Both the position numbers and the translations under genes were made by a program. The notes beneath the pieces were generated by a model. That model made no database searches. It was not told where the DNA came from and saw only the letters and a program-made list of their open reading frames with translations. Positions 56,854 to 64,000 of a stretch of DNA of 64,000 nucleotides are shown here, in pieces; within the stretch, counting starts at the first letter, position 1; every line of letters begins with the position of its first letter. Source of the DNA: Klebsormidium nitens (Eukaryota > Streptophyta > Klebsormidiophyceae > Klebsormidiales > Klebsormidiaceae); contig DF237399.1 of the NCBI GenBank assembly GCA_000708835.1, positions 1-64,000 of the forward strand, written 5' to 3'.

Positions 56854-59800
56854 CAGAAGAGACGGAGGTTATGCGGAGTTAGGATTTTTGCGTTAGCTGA
56901 GGTTGTTGTCAGCATTTTGTGCACTGTACGGGCATGCTACGTTATCAGTCTAGCTAGTATAGGTGATCTGCGCAATTCTTTGCCCCTTCCTGTGAAGGGA
57001 GTTGCTTGTGGTTGGAGGGACTATATGTCAATTCTGTCAGTGGATAAGCAGAGTTCTGGCTCTGTGGGTCCAGTCACATGTACTGCTTTTGCTTTGATCA
57101 TTGAAACGGATGGACACTTCGTCAGGCTGTGCAATGGCGATTAATAACATGGTGGCAGTGGACCACCCATCCGATCACCCCATCACCGGCGGTGCACATG
57201 TGTGCATGTTGGCATCCGATCATTGAAACGAAAGAATTCATGCCAGTATACGAGATATCGACTTCATCATTGCAGTAAGTTTGCAGATGCACTGATATGA
57301 AGATTGGCTGCACATCATCTTGCCAGAGCCGGCGGCTGCAACCATGCTCAGTGACAGTGAGCGCATACACAATTAAGATATAGTTGATTGCTCTGTCGCG
57401 TGCATGATCATTTGGACGACCTAGTCAATGACGCGTTTCGCGGCATTCCTGCAGTTTTGCGACGTGACGATAGTCATAACGCAACTGGCGCGGTTAGCTG
57501 AGAGGTACCAGGAATGCAGCTACAGGGCGTATGCGCCACATATGGTCATAACTTTTGTAGGTTTGAGACGCGCACGGCGGGCTTCGGTTGGTAAACGACC
57601 AAAAATATTTCGAGTGCTCACTACTTCAATGGATCTCAAGATGCTCAGGGATGGGTCTAGCGATTCTACTCAGTGAGCTCTGTGATACTAATCAATTTCG
57701 TACGCAAAAGAAAGGAAACTGAAGAACAAATAATAGCCCGGCCATTTGCCTCGTCAAGATGCATGAGTCTGGCTAAGGACTACGAATATCCACTTTGTAC
57801 TCCAATTACTTTTGTCCACCTTAATTGGCGAGTCTGTCACGACCGTTACGACTGAATGTCTGCTCATGTAATTCGCGATCCCCTAGATCGCAAACCTACC
57901 TACTTATGTCGGCAATGCACCATCAGATCCTTCCGGAAAAGTCACACAACGCAGCACTTTACACCGGGGGCACATCAACACTCCTGCCTGCAAGGAACAA
58001 AGCTGAGGGTTGATCATTGTACCCGAGTACGAGAAGCTTCTCTGGCAAATTTGACAAAGTTGACTGCATGGGGTACATAAACAATTGAGCCAACGAATGT
58101 TTGATCAACAACATGGGATGCCCTCAACCAAAACATATTCTGTCATCTTGTAGCTACTTCAGAATCATGTGCAACTTGACTACGGTCTAAACACTCAAGC
58201 TATTGCACCAGTTGAAACCTTGGCACAATCACAAAGCAGCCAGGAGGCAGACAGAAGTATTATAAGTTGGGAGGAAGATTCACATGAAGCTTCCACTCAC
58301 CGCTCGACAGGAAGGACAGCGTCGATACAGCTTTTTCTTCACTTGTATGTTAACCTTTTCTCCTCGGCAGAAATCGCATATAAGCCAACCACTCCCCAGA
58401 CAAATGTCGCATGGAATTTCCGCCTTGAAAGGAAGGGGAATCTGCCGGAGGTAAGAGGAGAGAAGCCATTTAAGAAGTAATCAGTGATTGTCCCTTATAC
58501 AAAGTCCTCCACCCTTCTTGGTGCAATTGACCACTGCTGTCCATTGGGGAATGTGCCACTAAGGAGAGGAGACACTACAAATGAGCTTTCACGTAGCGAG
58601 GAGTCTTCCACGATTCCTTGTGTGGCATAGGCCAAGTAATGAAGGCTGTGAGAGCATGCTTCATCAAAGCTTTTGAGACTGCCACATTACTGAGCAATTT
58701 GTGAAGTTACGCCAAGCGGTTAAATCACTGAATCAACTACTTCAACGAACATAAACATATATTGCTGCACAATCTGTGCTGTCAGCATTCTTGATGAAGC
58801 GGGATATGCACAGGTGGCGTCTCACTTTTAACCAAACCCAGGGGCATGCCATTCTGGTACCACCATTGTGATGCCTGAAGAAACAATCAGAAGATTTGTA
58901 AAATTGAGTCCCTTACATGGAGGTCTTCTGGTCCGTTCTCCGCCCTTACTTTACTGCCACTTTGTCGGCACACATTCTTCCGGTCAGCTATGCCCCTAAA
59001 CTCTCTACAAAACGAATTAGGGACTCTTTTTAAGGACTGCGAAAAGGCGCGTGAGGAAGAAATCTCTGAGCTGGATTCACCACACGATTGGCGCCCTGCC
59101 CAAACCCCGCTGGGCCCGCACTTCCGAAGAAGGACTGCCTCCAACATCCTTCAACACTGCTGCATTTGAGAATACCTATGCCCTCGAAGGCGGCGTTTGA
59201 GCTATGGTGGGAGCTTACATCAGGTCCCACATCATTCTCATTAGAGCAGCTGAGACGCTTAGAAATTCGATGATGTCAGTGCCACTGTAGCATAAAGAAG
59301 ACATATATTCGCTGCATAATTTGCGCTCATATGCAGTACAGCATGGATTGCTCACAAACACGCAGAAACTTATCTTGAATATTGCCGATTGAGGGCAGCC
59401 TGCCCTCAGAAGAACGTAAAACGGTCACTGTATAATCGAAGAAAAAGACAATAGGCGCATGCAGGCACGTTTTGCAAGCGGACTTCGGAGACCAAATTTT
59501 TGAATCAGAAGGAAATTGGAGGAAGAAGAGGGAAGGAGGGGGAAAGAGGGAGAAGGAGCCCGAGGCCGAGGGAGGAGCTAGGACTCGGAGGACAATGGAA
59601 GTAGGAGACGTGAGACTGGCTTACGAGCCCAATCCACTTCGCTGCGCTGCTATTCTAGCAGCATTGGCAGAGGGTATAAAAGTGGTCCTGAATTCGGGCG
59701 CATTTGCCAAACCGCTGATTGAAAGCCTGGTTCTCAAGAAGCTATCGGCCTGGAGACCGCTGTCAAGCGGAAGGCAATCAGCACTTTTGTATCCGGCAGT

Positions 59801-59916
59801 ATCTTAGCAGCATTGAAGGTGCTCTGAGGAGCTGCTGCACCTTAGTCTCCAAAGCCTTCAGGGTCAACGTTGTATCAGAAACGCAACAACCAGCCTTCAC
59901 TTTTTGTTATTCAAAA
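56854..59916. other. Three-kilobase stretch without a supported gene
   Basis: This lies between AAPT and the reductase gene. Several open frames occur, including about 58169-58480 and a basic, Glu/Lys/Arg-rich one at 59472-59807, but none shows a domain or joins in phase to the reductase. The last part should hold the reductase promoter. Confidence 0.4.
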
Positions 59917-62738
59917 ATGGCAGGCACTTTGCGTACTTCCCTTTTGCCTGCGAGTGGCAACCTGACAACTGGCCTCGACGGTCAGAGCACCAGGCAAAAC
60001 GCTGCGAATTCAATGCTCCCAACAACTCCCCAGGCGAGCGCTGCTCAAGGGCTGAAAGGCCCGGTCATGATGAGTGCGCCCAAGTTGAAGCTTGTTGGGA
60101 TTGGAGGCTCACTGAGGAAGGCGTCCTGCAACAAGGGTCTGCTCAGAGCAGGTAACAGCTCTCTTCAAAACTTCTGCTCATTGTTAATCATGATGCGCAT
60201 TTTGTTCCTCTATCAGTGACTTATTTTTGCGTGGGCAAGATGTTGCCCCGAAGAATTTTGAAGGGAGATATCAATCATGTTCTGCCACCCTGGTACTAAT
60301 AAGCTCAATGCACAGAGCGCTGCTCATCAAGAATATGCTGAAGAGTTCTGTGAAGTCAATTCATGTATCTACCCCCTGCCATGAGCCCCTTGCGAAGCAT
60401 TACGTTCCAAAAGAGTAGACTTGACATCGTTGCCATTCTGTTAAGGAACTCCTCATATGGAGCAAGCCAGCTTTGCTTGCGTCGCCCTGGTTGAGAGTTG
60501 TATGGAATTACTTCTGTCGCATGCAGAAGGTGTTTCTTCAGGACAATGAGCTGCCCCTTTCTTTGCACAATCATTTTTGTCACTTGCATACTCCCTTTTT
60601 TCATCTCTTCTCCTCTGAACCTGAGATTGCATATTAGACCGTGAGTGTGGCTTTCTCGATTACCTTTCAACTTTGAGTAAAGAGCCCTTACTCTCTTGAC
60701 TTACGCATGTCCTGTCATACGGCTGCTCTCACATCCGCTGCATTCCCTCGAATCTCTGTCAACCAAGTGGTCTTGACAATCATTTGTCATCTGGTGCCAG
60801 GTCTTGAGTATGCCAATACCCTGCCCGGCATTGACGCCGTTACTGCGGACTACAGCCAACTGCCCCTTTACAACGGTGACCTCGAGACCAAGGAAGGTGA
60901 CATCATCAGGTTTCCCCCTGAAGTGGAGGAGTTCCGAGCCCTGGTCGCATCCGCAGACGCCTTCCTGTTTGCCGTTCCGGAATACAACTACTCTCTTCCA
61001 GGTGCGGCGTTGACGGTCCTTAGTTAGAAGAGCCCGCCTCATGGCAAAGGTCGATCAGCACATTCGAAACACAACCCGGCCTTCGCTGGTCCAGTCGGAA
61101 TAAAGGTCCCTGTTAAGAGGAAGTCGAGTGACATTTCGTGACATGCTTGTATCAGAGCTCCACACCAACAGTTAAGCTTTGCAGTTTGCAAGTTCTTGGG
61201 GCAAATACTCTGGCTAGAGGAACGGGCATCTTTTTCTAGACCTCCACAGAACTTCCGTCTTTGTGGGTCGAGGACGTTTCAGGGCTTTGTTGGCGTTTCG
61301 CTTGCCTGCATCTATTTACCGCCGATGCTTTAAAGATGCACGCCAGTTTGGGGTTTGCATCAGCACCGTGTGGAACCTGAAATGTAAAACTTGGCTTGCT
61401 TTCGATGATTTTACTGATATCCCTTTTTATCTCCATTGACAGGGGCCGTTGGCGTTGGATCCGCGCCAGGTCCTGACAACCCCCTCTCTGAACAGCGCTT
61501 GCAACAGCCTAATCCCTCTCACTTTGCAAGGCTCTCAAAAACCCGTTTCCTCTGGATCCAGATGGGAAGAGATTATTCGGAATCCACGAGCCGTTACTCC
61601 TAGCGCTGTGACCTCATTTTGCCACCCTTGCGTTTGAGTTGCAGGCGTCCTCAAGAACGCCATAGACTGGGCCTCTCGTGCCCCCAACTGCTTTGCCGAC
61701 AAGCCAGCAGCAGTCCTCGCAGCGGGGGGGATATCTGGAGGCATGCGTTCTGCAAATCACCTGCGCCAGGTAGGACGGTCATCGATCTTCCCGGGCTTGT
61801 CCCGATTTTTGTCCGAGAAGTCTGTTTCACAAGTTCTGCTTTGAGGAACATGGGGTGATTTTAGCTCCAAACAGTCGGATATGTTTGGGTCACGAATTAG
61901 TGAAAGTCCTTATATTTGCGTCCACTTGTCTTTTATCAGCCCTGTAATGCCAACGTTATGTCTGCCCGTACAAGGGGCAAATTACACGTGGACTCGGGAA
62001 AATGCTATTCATTGCCATGGTTAAGCCTTGCGCTCGTGCCTTTACTGAAGAGCAAGGCTTTGTCCGCCATCAGTTCTGGGTCGATTTGTTCACCGAGGCC
62101 AATTCGTTTCCACCTTTGTCCTCTGGTCATCTCCGTCGTCATTTTCAAGCCGGATGGCTCTTCCTTCGTCACATCAATGCTTCCATACACCGCTTCGCTC
62201 AAGCACGGCCATCATTCATTCTCCAAACTTTTAATTTCGCAAGGAAGAGGTTGCGGAACCTTCGGCCCATAAACGTCCTATGAGCTGATTCCGTCCAGTC
62301 TGATCACTACAGTGAAGAATGGTGCTCTGTTGCTTGATCCTCCATTTGTGTACGTTTTGAGTGTCATATTGACCCACGATTCCTCTAGTCAGTTGTTACT
62401 AGCGCTCGTCTTTCAACGTCGAGCAGGTGAAGCTACATTTTAGCAGATCCAGTACAGTCGCTCCTTTTCTTCGTATCGATCACAACAAAGCCACCACGAA
62501 TCAAACATAAGGTGCCCGAAACCACTCTCTTTGCCCGCTCTCTCAGGTGGGCGTCTTCTTAGACCTGCACTTCATCAACAAGCCAGAGTTACACGTGCAG
62601 ATATTTAGTAAGCCCTCACCATTCGATGCCGAGGGAAACGTGATTGACGAGAAGACAACCGAGCGCATTCATCGTGTTGTAGATTCACTGAGGGCTTTTA
62701 CCTACCGCCTCCACAGGGCAGCTAAAACTGAGCAATGA
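59917..62738 (+). CDS. NQR: NADPH-dependent FMN/quinone reductase (NQR, flavodoxin-like fold)
   Basis: Four exons (59917-60151, 60801-61001, 61645-61769, 62547-62738) join in phase to 250 residues. The family (Arabidopsis NQR, bacterial SsuE/ChrR-like) uses NAD(P)H and bound FMN for two-electron reduction of quinones. After a central-strand pattern LKLVGIGGSLRKAS the FMN phosphate loop GSLRKAS is at 64-70; PEYN at about 138-141 contacts flavin in relatives; GVLKNAIDWASR and GVFLDLHFINKPE follow as in the plant homologue. The first about 50 residues are an extension absent from Arabidopsis NQR, perhaps a targeting peptide; a start at the MMSAP methionines (about 60067) is an alternative. The exon 2 donor (gtgcgg) is weak but confirmed by homology across the junction. 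Confidence 0.92.
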
Positions 62739-64000
62739 GGAAGCTCACTGATGGTTTTCGCCTAAAAGTTGGTCGTTGTCCAACGCCCCTTCAGATGTTG
62801 AAACTGTGGGAGTACCATAGTAGGATCGATCGATTGGACTGGGATCATGTGCTAGGCTAGTGTAAATTAGGGGCTGATTCGGGTTCAGAAGGAACATCTG
62901 AGCTATGGTCTGAGGGGATTGACTGAACTGTGGACTTCTTGGGCCGCAGCTCTTGAGTGGTCTATGCTACAGGTTGAATAGGACCCTCAGTGCGTACTTA
63001 TTGTAGCGTTGCTTTGGAGTTCCGCAGGAAATGTTTGTGGGTAGCAAAACGAGAAGCATGCAAAAGCCAGCTTTCCGACTAGGTCCGATAGGGTTTGGCA
63101 ATTCCTCTAACACACGTTGAGTGATGGGACCATAGACTTCTTCACATTGCATTCGACAGTAGCAAGCAACTTTCATTCCAACCTTTTTAGATTTGAACTT
63201 GGTGACTCACTAGAAGCTGACATGTCATCCTTGCTTTGTGAATATATGCGTTGTCAAGTTCATGTTCCTGCCAAAGACCATAACACATGTTGAATGTATG
63301 TATGTGTACATATTAACTGCGTCCTGGTGAAGCAAATGGCATGTCAATTGAGTCTTTAAGGAACCCTGAGCGTCCATTGGGTTGTTACACTGTGTTACAA
63401 TAGTCTGTACGTAAATATTTGGATGCATATTATTCCCCAGTTGCAATTCTTGGCAACTTAATGCAGAACGTTGAAATACTTCATGGACGTCATTGAGGGC
63501 CTATGCGTTATACTTATAATTTGACCCTTCTCAGGAACCGAAGTCGGGCTGGCTCTTGCGACTCGATAACACACAAGACTAGTACGTGATGGTCTCCGAG
63601 TTTTCGTACGCGCCCCGCGGGCCGTATCCAAATAGGCCAAAGGCTTCTCATGTGGCATACATGTATGAAGTTGTGTCTTTTGCTTAGATCCTAGAGCTCT
63701 GCATCTCATGGACTATGCTCGTCTCTACCAAAAAGATGCCATTGCATCGTCTCTTTTCAAGGATTCTCGATGAACATTGCGCGCACAACGTCAACATCAC
63801 CATCATTGCATGTAGGTAGTATGTCTGGCGGCCGCGCGCATGCAGCCGAGGACCTATATATGCGCGCGCGTATTTGAGCGCCTTCACGGTTGTAACTTGC
63901 AGGCTGTACATAGCTACGCGTTACAGCCTGCAGGCGGCACGCTGTGCACGCATGCTCTTTTCCCGAACCCCCGTAGGATCAGAAGTGGAACTTGGTTGAA
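62739..64000. other. 3' flank of the reductase gene to window end
   Basis: No coding exon, RNA gene or repeat could be supported. A short alternating gcgcgc/catgc stretch lies near 63830-63880. The next gene is presumably outside the window. Confidence 0.4.

Noticed and set aside
59472-59807. A Glu/Lys/Arg-rich open frame just before the reductase
   Set aside because: Purine-rich composition alone can keep a frame open; it does not join in phase to the reductase and no domain is seen.
61441-61560. Acceptor-like tgacag and open sequence between reductase exons 2 and 3
   Set aside because: Homology runs directly from NYSLPG to VLKNAIDW, leaving no room for an extra exon.

Overview
The window is nuclear DNA of a photosynthetic eukaryote of the green-plant lineage. 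The genes are split by many GT-AG introns with strong GTGAGT/GTAAGT donors and TGCAG acceptors. The products include plant-type and plastid-type proteins: a plastid ABCI11-type ATPase, a CDPK-related kinase, a plant GOS11-type Golgi SNARE, a nodulin-like/NFD4-type MFS protein and a plant AAPT. At roughly one gene per 6 kb with moderate GC, this fits a compact streptophyte-alga genome such as Klebsormidium. That organism assignment is inference, not proof.

Layout: (1) 654-2883 (+) FUT8-type core alpha-1,6-fucosyltransferase. (2) 4557-7323 (-) plastid-type 2Fe-2S ferredoxin-like protein. (3) 8000-12926 (+) ABCI11. (4) 14039-15964 (+) COA5/PET191 twin-CX9C protein. (5) 16932-22168 (-) Golgi Qb-SNARE GOS11. 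(6) 23566-29829 (+) CDPK-related kinase. (7) 31918-37179 (+) an unrecognised type II membrane protein that looks like a GT-A glycosyltransferase. (8) 38994-46152 (-) NFD4/nodulin-like MFS transporter with 14 exons. (9) 47906-56853 (+) aminoalcoholphosphotransferase AAPT with 16 exons, including a 10-nt microexon. (10) 59917-62738 (+) NADPH-dependent FMN/quinone reductase (NQR). All exon junctions were assembled by hand; every one keeps reading phase and ends at a stop. The genes belong to different pathways (Golgi glycosylation and trafficking, plastid, mitochondrial complex IV assembly, phospholipid synthesis, redox, signalling) and are not an operon or cluster.

The most unusual signal lies inside the introns. 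In five of the ten genes the exon edge together with its splice site and adjoining intron is tandemly copied, up to seven times, with periods of about 55, 130, 155 and 159 nt. Similarity falls off with distance from the real exon in several arrays. Some arrays copy the 3' end of an exon plus its donor (COA5 exon 2, ABCI11 exon 2, GOS11 exon 4, NFD4-like exon 13). Others copy an acceptor plus the 5' part of an exon (ABCI11 exon 3, GOS11 exons 2 and 4, kinase exon 9, NFD4-like exon 13). Two copies differ from their parent mainly or only at silent positions, and one array keeps an entire 810-nt intron open in frame. The window also contains a short inverted-repeat (MITE-like) element at 31202-31499. 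No rRNA, tRNA, CRISPR or prokaryote-type signal was seen.
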